Shown here: in pieces, positions 6,079 through 13,176 of the stretch | How positions within the stretch are numbered: the first letter of the stretch is position 1 | Layout: each line of letters begins with the position of its first letter | Origin: JAJYVH01 sp964548595 | Lineage (GTDB): Archaea; Micrarchaeota; Micrarchaeia; Micrarchaeales; CABMGC01 | Length of the DNA stretch: 18,097 bases | Assembly: GCA_964548595.1 (NCBI GenBank) | Contig: CAZJQO010000030.1 | Span: forward strand, 1 to 18,097 | Reading direction: 5' to 3' | Program-made: the position numbers and the translations under genes | Notes under the pieces: generated by a model | What the model was told of the DNA's origin: nothing | The model's input: only the letters and a program-made list of their open reading frames with translations | Databases searched by the model: none

Positions 6079-6167
6079 GGGGCTGTCGGCTAGCTTGGTT
6101 AGGCTTTGTGCCTAGGGCGCACAAGACCCGAGTTCAAAAGTGAAAACTGGAAATCTCGGCGGCCCCG
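6079..6167 (+). tRNA. tRNA-Pro-like gene (apparent anticodon AGG) with 15-base T-loop insertion
   Basis: A cloverleaf can be drawn by hand. The acceptor is GGGGCTG with CGGCCCC (6079-6085/6160-6166, one G-T pair). The D-stem is GGCT/GGCT (two G-T pairs) around loop AGCTTGGTTA. The anticodon arm is TGTGC-CTAGGGC-GCACA, a variable AGAC follows, and the T-stem is CCGAG (6128-6132) with CTCGG (6155-6159). Between the T-stem strands lie 22 bases instead of 7. Removing 15 bases leaves a perfect TTCAAAT loop in any of four registers, which points to an intron. I find no canonical bulge-helix-bulge around it. The anticodon reads AGG with T at 33 and G at 37, so it would be proline; A at position 34 is not expected in archaea. 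The discriminator would be G. It may be a functional intron-bearing tRNA, a decayed copy, or carry sequence errors. Confidence 0.78.
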
Positions 6168-6193
6168 AAGTAAGTGTTCAAGAAGGTGCGTAA

Positions 6194-6808
6194 ATGGCCA
6201 ATGATATGCTAACTGACGAGAACGAGTACGCGTACTCGCACATACAGTCGGGCACGATGATACGCATGCCAGGCATGAAGCGGTTCATAAGCTCGAGGCG
6301 AGGCGACGGCCTTTACCTGCTGAAGCTTGATGATACAGACGTCAGGATAAGGGCAGCCGCGAAGATGCTTGCCGCTTACGAGCAGAAATCAGTGGTGGTC
6401 ACCGCGTCAAGGATATACGCCATAACTCCTGCCAAGAAGTTCGCAGAGCTTACGGGCACGCGCTTGGTGGAGGGCAGGGTTATGCCTGGCACGTTCACCA
6501 ACCCAAACAGGAGCGATTTCACAGAGCCCGAGATAATACTGGTCAGCGACACGAGGAACGAGCGCCAGGCAGTGCGCGAGGCAAGCAAGACCAACGTTCC
6601 GGTGGTGGCTCTCTGCGACACTGACAACTGGATAAAGTACGTCGATCTTGTCATTCCGTGCAACAACAAAAGCAGGCGTTCTCTGGCGCTTGTTTACTGG
6701 CTCCTGGCAAGGGAATACATGAAGGAGAAGGGCATGATAAAAAGCAACGAGGAGTTCAAGCCCACCATCTCCGATTTCGAGGCCAGGGTCGAGATAAAGG
6801 TAAAGTAG
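6194..6808 (+). CDS. rps2: 30S ribosomal protein S2 (uS2)
   Basis: A 204-residue archaeal/eukaryotic-type S2. Diagnostic blocks are HIQSGTMIRMPGMKRFISSRRGDGLYLLKLDDTDVRI near residue 16, VVVTASRIYAITPAKKFAELTG, RVMPGTFTNPNRSDFTEPEIILVSD, VPVVALCDTDNWIKYVDLVIPCNNKSRRSLALVYWLLAREYM and the acidic tail. The protein sits on the solvent side of the 30S subunit. The ATG at 6194 lies 26 bases after the tRNA-Pro-like gene; an AAGGTG run a few bases upstream could serve as a weak ribosome binding site. It closes the cluster. The enolase gene often found beside rps2 is not adjacent. Confidence 0.96.
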   Translation: MANDMLTDENEYAYSHIQSGTMIRMPGMKRFISSRRGDGLYLLKLDDTDVRIRAAAKMLAAYEQKSVVVTASRIYAITPAKKFAELTGTRLVEGRVMPGTFTNPNRSDFTEPEIILVSDTRNERQAVREASKTNVPVVALCDTDNWIKYVDLVIPCNNKSRRSLALVYWLLAREYMKEKGMIKSNEEFKPTISDFEARVEIKVK

Positions 6809-6822
6809 CCGCAGGAATCGCA

Positions 6823-6836
6823 AGGGATAAGAACAT
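6823..6836 (+). promoter_or_regulatory. TATA-like element (AGGGATAAGAACAT) before the pilin-like gene
   Basis: The ATAAG core is 25-29 bases before the ATG at 6856, placing a transcript start at or just before the start codon. It nearly matches the elements at 4819 and 6044. Confidence 0.5.
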
Positions 6837-6855
6837 TTAATGGCGACTCTGAAGC

Positions 6856-7386
6856 ATGGCGCAGGCAATGCGGGCACAAGCAGCAGTAGACTTCATGATC
6901 TCGTACGGCATAGCGCTGATGATAATAATAATAGCTGTCGCGGTGCTTTACAGCATAGCAATAACAACCCCGGCACTTGCCACGCAGTCGTGCACCGCTG
7001 CTCCTGGCTTTGCGTGCAGCTCGTTCGTGCTGAACACTAACGGCCTGCTGACCATAGACCTGGCTCAGGCAACCGGAGGACAGATTGTTGTGCACGGCAT
7101 CGCATGTTCTTCGCAGCAGAACACCACTGGCAGCAAACCCGAATACGGCAACATATATGTTAAGAACGCAATCTCATACTATCTCAGCGGCAACTCTCCA
7201 GGCACAGGAATAAGCATCTACAGCGGGAGCAACGGCACAATGTTCCCCTACTGCTATAACCCGAGCGGCATAGCGTCTGGCTCGCTCGGCAATGGTTTCA
7301 CAGGCTTCGTCTGGCTAAACTACACTGTGCCAGGTTACGGAAATGTGGTGCAGCAAATCGCCTCGCTGAGCCTCAGGTATACGTAG
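6856..7386 (+). CDS. type IV pilin-like secreted protein, 176 aa
   Basis: The N-terminus follows the archaeal class III/type IV prepilin plan: a short basic leader, MAQAMRA, a likely processing point after Arg-Ala, then QAAVDFMISYG and a hydrophobic helix (residues about 19-36, IALMIIIIAVAVLYSIAI). An Asp at mature position 5 replaces the usual Glu. The rest is a Ser/Gly/Asn-rich beta domain with four to five cysteines (SCTAAPGFACSS, IACSS, FPYCYNPSG) that could form disulfides outside the cell. Such QAAVDF- or QAALEY-type proteins are common in DPANN genomes. A pilus or surface-fibre subunit is inferred; an uncleaved membrane-anchored protein is the alternative. Its stop codon abuts the stop of convergent metG with no spacer. 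Confidence 0.75.
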   Translation: MAQAMRAQAAVDFMISYGIALMIIIIAVAVLYSIAITTPALATQSCTAAPGFACSSFVLNTNGLLTIDLAQATGGQIVVHGIACSSQQNTTGSKPEYGNIYVKNAISYYLSGNSPGTGISIYSGSNGTMFPYCYNPSGIASGSLGNGFTGFVWLNYTVPGYGNVVQQIASLSLRYT

Positions 7387-9033
7387 CTATGTGTACTTGC
7401 GCAGTTTCTCAAGGTCCTTTAGTGTCAGCTTTTCAAAGAGCGGCTTCGGTTCCTTGCCTGTGTCGAGCTCTATCGCATTGTCGAGCAGCCCCAGGGCAGG
7501 CTCCGCAACAACTTTGAAGTGGGCAAGCAGCTTCCTGCTGGCCTCGGGGGTGAACGGGTACAGCATGACCCCGAGTGCGTACGTTATCGCAAGAAGGCTC
7601 GAGAAGATCTCACTTGCTTTCTTCGCAGCTTTTGCATCTGTCTTGGCCGACTTTGCCAGGAGCCACGGTTCCTTCTCGCTCATTATCCTGTTCCCCTGCT
7701 CCGCCAGGCTCACAACAGCAGCCACGGTCTTCTTCAGCCGCAGCTCTTCGAAGCTTGCCACGTATCGCTCCATCTCCACCCTGACCCTCTTTTCTGCGCT
7801 TGGTACGGTTCCCTTCTCCACCAGTCGCTTGTTTGCAACCGCAAGCTTCAGCGTGCGTTGCACGAAGTTGCCTATCTTGTCATTCAGCACCGAGTTTACC
7901 ACATCCACGAGTGTTTGTTCGTTGAACTCGCTGTCGGCCGTTTCCGGGTACATGTGCATCAATGCGAACCTCCAGTAATCCGCCCCCATCACCTCAAGCG
8001 CGGTCTTCAGGTCCAACCCAACACCATGGCTCTTTGAGAATTTCAGTGTTTTGGACGTAAGAAACTGCGATTCCTTAATTGTGTGTGGCAGTATGAAGCC
8101 CAGCTTCGAACCAATCAGCATCCCGGGCCATATTATTGTATGAAATATGGTATTGTCCTTGCCCATGAACTGGATGAGCAGCGTGTGCTCGTTTTGCCAA
8201 TACTCCCGCCATTTTTTCGAGTCCCACTCCTTGGTTATGCCTATGTAGCCAATAAGGCCAGTTATCCACACGTAAATTACCGAATTCTCATATCCCGAAA
8301 GCGGCACAGGAAAACCCCATTTCATGTTCCTTGTTATGTCTCTGGGCTTGAGTCCTCCCTTTATCATGCTGAGCGACGTGTTCACAGCATCCCTGCTCCA
8401 GTTGTACTTCGCGTTCGACCTTATGAACTTGGCTATTTCGGGTTGCAGTCTGTTTAGTTCTAGAGCAAGGTTCTTTGTTTTTACGAAAGTGATGTCGTTT
8501 TTGCCGCAGATTGAGCAGAACGGGTCTATTATCTGCGAAGGCTCGAGGAGCCTACCGCAGCTATCGCACTGGTCCCCTCTTGCGCTCTTCTTGTGGCAGT
8601 GCGGGCATGTACCCTGTATCAGCCTATCTGTAAGGAAACGTTTGTCTACGTTGCAGTATGCCTGCATGTCCTCCCGCTCGAGCAGGTAGCCGTTGTTATA
8701 GAGTTCGTTGAATATGCCGTATACCACTTCCTTGTTCTCCGGAGTGTGCGTTTTGCCGTAGTAGGTGAACGTGCACCCGTATCTCTCAAATAACTTCTTT
8801 ATCTTCTCATGCATCTGATCTGCCAGTACCTGCGGTTCGATGCCGGCCTTGATGGCCGCAAGCTCGGTTGGCGTGCCGTGCTGGTCTGTGCCGCAGATAA
8901 AAATAGCGTCCTCGCCTTTCATTTTTAGGTATTTGTAGTATACATCGGCGGGCAAGACCGAACCTACGAAATTACCCAGGTGCGGCACAGAATAAGCGTA
9001 CGGAAGCGCAGCCGTTATTAAATACCTGCCCAT
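7387..9033 (-). CDS. metG: methionine--tRNA ligase, catalytic subunit
   Basis: A class I synthetase charging tRNA-Met. The HIGH-type motif is HLGN (residues 18-21, after PYAYSVP). The KMSKS-type motif is KFSKS (331-335). The connective zinc domain has two knuckles formed by C127, C143, C146, C156, C159, C173 and C176, as in archaeal MetRS. An anticodon-binding helical domain follows (TADSEFNEQTLVDVVNSVLNDKIGNFVQRTL onward). The 548-residue protein stops before the C-terminal EMAP-II domain, which is present as a separate gene at 2587-2916. Start ATG 9033, with a TATA-like element 28-37 bases upstream. The KMSKS variant is the normal archaeal form, so activity is expected. Confidence 0.97.
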   Translation of the reverse strand: MGRYLITAALPYAYSVPHLGNFVGSVLPADVYYKYLKMKGEDAIFICGTDQHGTPTELAAIKAGIEPQVLADQMHEKIKKLFERYGCTFTYYGKTHTPENKEVVYGIFNELYNNGYLLEREDMQAYCNVDKRFLTDRLIQGTCPHCHKKSARGDQCDSCGRLLEPSQIIDPFCSICGKNDITFVKTKNLALELNRLQPEIAKFIRSNAKYNWSRDAVNTSLSMIKGGLKPRDITRNMKWGFPVPLSGYENSVIYVWITGLIGYIGITKEWDSKKWREYWQNEHTLLIQFMGKDNTIFHTIIWPGMLIGSKLGFILPHTIKESQFLTSKTLKFSKSHGVGLDLKTALEVMGADYWRFALMHMYPETADSEFNEQTLVDVVNSVLNDKIGNFVQRTLKLAVANKRLVEKGTVPSAEKRVRVEMERYVASFEELRLKKTVAAVVSLAEQGNRIMSEKEPWLLAKSAKTDAKAAKKASEIFSSLLAITYALGVMLYPFTPEASRKLLAHFKVVAEPALGLLDNAIELDTGKEPKPLFEKLTLKDLEKLRKYT

Positions 9034-9060
9034 TCTCTCCCTTACTTATTTTCTCTTTCA

Positions 9061-9070
9061 ATTATATTAC
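9061..9070 (-). promoter_or_regulatory. TATA-like element for metG
   Basis: The minus strand reads GTAATATAAT 28-37 bases before the ATG at 9033, correct for a leaderless transcript. Confidence 0.5.
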
Positions 9071-9375
9071 TTTTGGCATGAAGTAACTGCCTTATGCATG
9101 GGGCTGGAAATCCCGCACGCTTCAGGTGCAGATGGGAGCTGGAGCGAAAGGGAAGATGAACACTGCCGCCCGAAACTGAGCCAGGCTATTACATTACGAT
9201 GTGGTATAGACCCAGCAAGCTCTGCTTATTAGAAGTGGGTGTTAAGGTGTGGTGGGTGGGGATCTATAATAAGCACCTTAACACGCGAGACGAATTTGGG
9301 TTTGAAAGATTTAAATATCTAACGAATTTTGTTGCCATAACGTATAACTTGGTTGTAGCAACGCCTGCCGCTGTG

Positions 9376-9385
9376 TTTTAAGAAC
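9376..9385 (+). promoter_or_regulatory. TATA-like element before the 9406 gene
   Basis: TTTTAAGAAC is 21-30 bases before the ATG at 9406. Its TAAGAAC part matches the elements at 6044 and 6823. Confidence 0.4.
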
Positions 9386-9405
9386 CGAAGCGCCAAAGCA
9401 CTAGT

Positions 9406-9984
9406 ATGCAGGGAAACGAGGATGAAATGCCCGCGTGGCTAGTCTGCGACGGAATACTCTCCAAGGCCAGGGACGAGCTGCTCTCGGCAGCAATTCACGC
9501 CATGCACGAGCAGGTAGAGAAGAAGAGGCTGGCGCTTGAGGGCCATCCGATTAGCAGCAATGAGAGCACGTCTGAGCAGGAGAGGGACCTGTACTTCCTG
9601 CGGCAGCTCGTGGATGAACGTGAGCGTATGGAGAAGCAGTTCGCTGAGTACATAGAGACCGCAAGAATAGGCGAGAAGGACATGGCACGAATAGACGAGC
9701 TGCAGAAGTTCCTGCTTGCGCTGAAGCAGATAACGCTGCTCTACAGGTACAGCGGCGTATGCAGCGCATGGCTGGTGGATGCAGAGAAGGGGCTGAGCGC
9801 GGCAGAGCCGGCAACTCTCCTTGCAGACACAGCCGCCCTCGATGCTCCTGAAAGGGTCGATGCGCTATCGTATCTGATGAAGAGCAGCGAGCTGGCAAAA
9901 GACAACGTGTTCAGCGAGCGGGAGAGAAAAATAATGAACAAGGCGCTCAAGCTCGCTTCCGGTTCTACCACGGAACATCCTTGA
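9406..9984 (+). CDS. hypothetical helical protein, 192 aa
   Basis: I do not recognise this protein. It is almost entirely helical and highly charged. Residues about 60-110 (QERDLYFLRQLVDERERMEKQF, then ARIDELQKFLLALKQITLLYR) look like a long antiparallel helical pair or coiled coil. The C-terminus has SERERKIMNKALKLASG. There is no signal peptide, membrane span or metal motif. The start is the ATG at 9406, supported by a TATA-like element at the right distance; an alternative ATG lies at 9427. Its last 20 bases overlap the end of convergent carS. A DNA-replication (GINS-like) or other scaffold role crossed my mind from the helix pattern, but I cannot support it. Confidence 0.7.
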   Translation: MQGNEDEMPAWLVCDGILSKARDELLSAAIHAMHEQVEKKRLALEGHPISSNESTSEQERDLYFLRQLVDERERMEKQFAEYIETARIGEKDMARIDELQKFLLALKQITLLYRYSGVCSAWLVDAEKGLSAAEPATLLADTAALDAPERVDALSYLMKSSELAKDNVFSERERKIMNKALKLASGSTTEHP

Positions 9985-10477
9985 GCTTGACCCTGAACGC
10001 TGCCATGTTTGTGAGCTTGTGGAGCACTCCAGTCAGCGCTATTATAATGATTAGCCCCAGGTATGACGGCATGTATCCCGTCGGCAGCGCCACGGGCAGC
10101 GCGAAGGCCAGAGCGAAGACGAAGAACAGGTACTGGTCCATTATTGGCACATTAGCTCCCTCTTTTATTCCCACCCGCCTTTTCGCGAAGCTGCCGATGA
10201 GGTCGCCGGCAATCGCTCCAAACGTAACCGCGATTCCGATCGCAAGAGGGAAAGCCAGGAACTCGTATTCCAAAACAGCTATCACAAACCCTCCCGCTAT
10301 GCCCGCTGCTGTGCCGCGCACTGTCTTGTGGTCGCCGAAGATGCGACTGCCCATGAGCATCTTTCCCAAGTCGAGCGGTGTCCTGCCAGAGAAAAGTACC
10401 GGAGTGCCGTTTGCTACCCACGCCGGCAGTATGAAAAGAATTGGGTAGATGAGAAGCGAGTATAAGCCTATGCCCAT
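9965..10477 (-). CDS. carS: CDP-archaeol synthase
   Basis: An integral membrane enzyme that joins CTP and unsaturated digeranylgeranylglyceryl phosphate to make CDP-archaeol, the branch point of archaeal phospholipid synthesis. Family marks are PAWVANGTPVLF near the start, the RTPLDLGKMLMGSRIFGDHKTVRG loop, the GAIAGDLIGSFAKRRVGIKEGA motif with its conserved Asp, and PIMDQYLFF. About four to five hydrophobic segments fit the 170-residue length. ATG 10477 is chosen: it lies five bases past the alaS stop and gives the normal N-terminus; TTG 10489 would overlap alaS. It is the last gene of the EXO5-like/alaS/carS operon, and its 3' end overlaps the convergent 9406 gene by 20 bases. Confidence 0.95.
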   Translation of the reverse strand: MGIGLYSLLIYPILFILPAWVANGTPVLFSGRTPLDLGKMLMGSRIFGDHKTVRGTAAGIAGGFVIAVLEYEFLAFPLAIGIAVTFGAIAGDLIGSFAKRRVGIKEGANVPIMDQYLFFVFALAFALPVALPTGYMPSYLGLIIIIALTGVLHKLTNMAAFRVKLKDVPW

Positions 10478-10481
10478 GCAA

Positions 10482-13172
10482 TCAGCCAATCCTCTCTTGC
10501 CCTTGCTCTATCTTCGCTTCGGCGAAGCTCTTCGAGCCTCCGCCGTTGAACTTCGCACCCCTGAGCTTTGAGTTCATGAACTCGATCGCGCTCCTCTTTG
10601 CCGACATCCCCGACATGCAAACTATGTTGCCCTCCCTGTTTCGCAGTAGCACCGTGCTGCTCTCGTTCCTCTTCACCAGCATGTCTGCTATCTTTATGAG
10701 CGTCTTCCTGTCGACGTCAAGCTCCCTTTCCACAAGCTCCTGGTCCTGTATCGACGCTGCTATGCCTGTGGCAAGCATCTCATTTTCCTTGGAGCTCGCC
10801 TTGTGCATCTGCCTGAGCTCCTTCTGCATCTCCTCCACACGTGCCGGCAGCGCCGCCGGCTCTACGTTAAGCGTCTTAGCCATATGGTCGATCTGGCTGT
10901 GCATGGACTCTATGCTTTTCAGCGCAGCAGGCCCCGCAGCGAACTCTATCCTGTCTATGCCATCGTGTATTCTGCTGGAGCCCAGTATCACAACCATGCC
11001 GAGCAGGTTTTCCCTGCTTACGGCGTGCAGGCCTCCGCAAGCCTCGGCGTCTATGAGCTCTCCGTTGCCTGAGGTTATTGTCACTATGCGCATCTTCTTT
11101 GCGGGCACACCGTGCCCCTGGTATATAGAGAATCCATACCTGCTTTCCGCGTCTCCTCTTTTCATCTCCCTGGAGTGCACCCTTATGCCTTCGAAGATCC
11201 ATTTGTTGGCAAGCCCTTCTATCGCCTGCAGCTCGCCTTCGCTGAGCCTGTCATAGTGTGCCACGTCTATGTGCGCCTTGTGCGCCTCCTTCTTCGCCCC
11301 TTCCTGCCAGGCATGCTCTCCGAGCACTTTCCTTGCAGCTGCGCTTATCAGATGAGTGGCCGTGTGGTGCGCTATTATAGCGTCCCTTCGCGCTGTGTCT
11401 ACCTCCGCTTCCACACGCTGCCCTTTCTTGAACCCGCAGTTCTTCTCGCTCACGTGCACTATTATGTCGCCCGCTTTCTGCACGTCTACCACCTTAGCGC
11501 CTCCAATCATGCCTGTATCCGCCGCCTGCCCTCCGCCTTCCGGATAGAACGGCGTCTTGTCAAGCACGAAATTTCTGCCCTTGGCGAAAAGCACTTTTGC
11601 GTAGGCCTTTGACTCGAAATCGTAGTATAGCTGCTTAGTGGCCGGCAATCCTTTCGGGAAAACGAACCTCTTCTCCTGTTCTTTCTCCTTCCTCGCTATG
11701 TCCCCCTTCACCATCTCGGTGTACGCGCCTTCAGGTATTTCTACCCTGATCCCCTTCTCCTTCGCGATCTCGCTCACCAGCTCCGGAGTGGCGCCGTTGC
11801 TCTCATACAACGTCTTCACGTGCCCCTTCGTTATTGCTTCAGCGCCCTTGCTCACCAGGAGTTCCACTGCGCGCTTCGCGCTCTCCCTGGCCCTGAGGTA
11901 CCTGTCGCGCTCCACCTCTATGACCTTCGCAAACGTCTCGTGCTTCTCCGCAAGCTCGGGATACATGGGTTTCAGTTCCTTTGCTATGAACTCAGCAAGC
12001 GTTGGTATGCTTGCATCGAGCTTGTACTTGTCAATGAAGTCGAAAGAGCGCCTGAGCAGTATTCGCAGGTTGTAGCCCCCGCCAACGTTTGATGGCAGCG
12101 AGCCGTCTGTTATTGCGAAGAGCAGCGTTCTTGTGTGGTCGAGCAGAGCGTAGAGTGCCTGGGCGGGCTTTATGCCCGTCTCGTACTGGTGCCTGCTTAC
12201 CTTGGACAGCTTAAGGATGCGCTCCTCCGCGTTCGCGATATCATGTATCTCGTCAACGTTCAGTTCGCCGCCGTATCTGGCGAACCTGGAATAGAGGCCT
12301 GTGTCTATGCTGAAGCCCGTTTCTTTCTCCAAGCTCCGCAGCGTGTCTGGGAAAGACGCCTCGTAGGCGTTGCTCAGGCCTGTGTAGAACCAGAGGTTGC
12401 GTTCTAAGCCCCAACCTGTGTCAACAACCTTGCCGTCAAGCTCCCTTATCCTGTTGTCTGCCAGCTCGAACTGCGTGAAGACGTTGTTGCCCAGCTCAGC
12501 CCCCTTTGAGTAGAACTCTATGCTTGGCCCGAACTCAGAGAAATCAGGCATGGCCCACACGTCCTCGACATATCTTATGTCGCTCTTGTCCAGCCCCATG
12601 ACCTTGGTCAGGAAGCTGTAGTTGAGCTCTATGGTTCGGTCGCGCCAGTAGCCCTCCTTCGGATAGTTGAACGATGTCTGGTTTGCCATCACGAAAGAGG
12701 TGAAGTGGCCCCCGGTAACGCCCACGTTCTCGATATCCTTGAACCTTAGGCAGGGTTGCGGAACAAGTAGCGGATTGTGGCTGTACTCGAAGCTCATCTT
12801 TCCGTTCTCTATCCTCTGGAAATCCTGTATGCCCGCTATGGTGAAGTAGAGGTCCTGCCTCCACCTGCTCACTACCGGATAGCGCTTGACTATCTCGTGC
12901 CCATTCTTCTTGAAGAAATCTGAGAAGAGACGCCAGTACTCTGCGTAGCCTATCCTTTTCGGCTTCTCCCTGAAGAAGGTGTATGTAGAATGCGACGGGT
13001 CGCCGCAATCGTTGGTGCGCTCCGAGCCCCAGAACCACTTGCCGCACATCTTGCACTTCTGCCTTGTGAAGCCCTCCAGCTCGAAGAGCTTCGTGACGTA
13101 GTACTTCTCTGGCATCTTCGAGAACTCGGAGCGCAGCGAGTTCTTGCTTATGTGCTTTGTGTCGATCGCCAT
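10482..13172 (-). CDS. alaS: alanine--tRNA ligase
   Basis: A complete archaeal-type AlaRS of 896 residues. The archaeal N-terminal zinc module is present (CKMCGKWFW near residue 40, then CGD). The class II core follows (FTIAGIQDFQR, PQPCLRFKDIENVG, GHFTSFVMANQTSF, EFGPSIEFYSKGAELGNN, DTGWGLERNLWF). The editing domain carries the zinc ligands H603, H607, C712 and H716 (HHTATHL and ACGGLHA), so deacylation of Ser- and Gly-tRNA-Ala should be intact. The C-terminal oligomerisation part ends in a glycine-rich GGGSKSF. The ATG at 13172 lies four bases after the upstream gene's stop; the frame stays open 31 codons further, but that part overlaps the upstream gene and lacks family similarity. Confidence 0.97.
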   Translation of the reverse strand: MAIDTKHISKNSLRSEFSKMPEKYYVTKLFELEGFTRQKCKMCGKWFWGSERTNDCGDPSHSTYTFFREKPKRIGYAEYWRLFSDFFKKNGHEIVKRYPVVSRWRQDLYFTIAGIQDFQRIENGKMSFEYSHNPLLVPQPCLRFKDIENVGVTGGHFTSFVMANQTSFNYPKEGYWRDRTIELNYSFLTKVMGLDKSDIRYVEDVWAMPDFSEFGPSIEFYSKGAELGNNVFTQFELADNRIRELDGKVVDTGWGLERNLWFYTGLSNAYEASFPDTLRSLEKETGFSIDTGLYSRFARYGGELNVDEIHDIANAEERILKLSKVSRHQYETGIKPAQALYALLDHTRTLLFAITDGSLPSNVGGGYNLRILLRRSFDFIDKYKLDASIPTLAEFIAKELKPMYPELAEKHETFAKVIEVERDRYLRARESAKRAVELLVSKGAEAITKGHVKTLYESNGATPELVSEIAKEKGIRVEIPEGAYTEMVKGDIARKEKEQEKRFVFPKGLPATKQLYYDFESKAYAKVLFAKGRNFVLDKTPFYPEGGGQAADTGMIGGAKVVDVQKAGDIIVHVSEKNCGFKKGQRVEAEVDTARRDAIIAHHTATHLISAAARKVLGEHAWQEGAKKEAHKAHIDVAHYDRLSEGELQAIEGLANKWIFEGIRVHSREMKRGDAESRYGFSIYQGHGVPAKKMRIVTITSGNGELIDAEACGGLHAVSRENLLGMVVILGSSRIHDGIDRIEFAAGPAALKSIESMHSQIDHMAKTLNVEPAALPARVEEMQKELRQMHKASSKENEMLATGIAASIQDQELVERELDVDRKTLIKIADMLVKRNESSTVLLRNREGNIVCMSGMSAKRSAIEFMNSKLRGAKFNGGGSKSFAEAKIEQGQERIG

Positions 13173-13176
13173 GCAG

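Larger units (their letters stand above)
9034..9405. other. 372-base divergent intergenic region with interleaved inverted repeats
   Basis: The longest gene-free stretch, between divergent metG and the 9406 gene, and longer than two promoters need. It holds two perfect inverted repeats that interleave: GCTTATTA (9224-9231) with TAATAAGC (9267-9274), and GTGTTAAGGTG (9239-9249) with CACCTTAACAC (9274-9284). As RNA this arrangement could form an H-type pseudoknot, or two alternative hairpins. Between the arms is a G-rich run (9246-9261, GGTGTGGTGGGTGGGG) that might form a two-layer G-quadruplex. A strong TATA-like run, ATTTAAATATC, follows at 9309-9319. A 60-codon open frame at 9199-9381 has no family character. 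A small structured RNA or a regulatory leader are both possible. Confidence 0.55.

Noticed and set aside
9145..9185. Possible box C/D guide RNA (AGATGA followed by CTGA).
   Set aside because: The C box is imperfect, and no C'/D' pair or terminal stem could be found.
9210..9216. GCTGGGT on the minus strand, which would pair with the acceptor strand of tRNA fragment B, suggesting a split tRNA 5' half.
   Set aside because: The following bases do not form a D-arm and lack T at position 8; a seven-base match is expected by chance.
9199..9381. A 60-codon open frame in the long intergenic region.
   Set aside because: No family character, no convincing start context, and it overlaps the inverted repeats and a TATA-like run.
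9406..9984. GINS replication subunit as identity of the helical protein.
   Set aside because: Only general helix and charge pattern agrees; no diagnostic GINS block could be pointed to.
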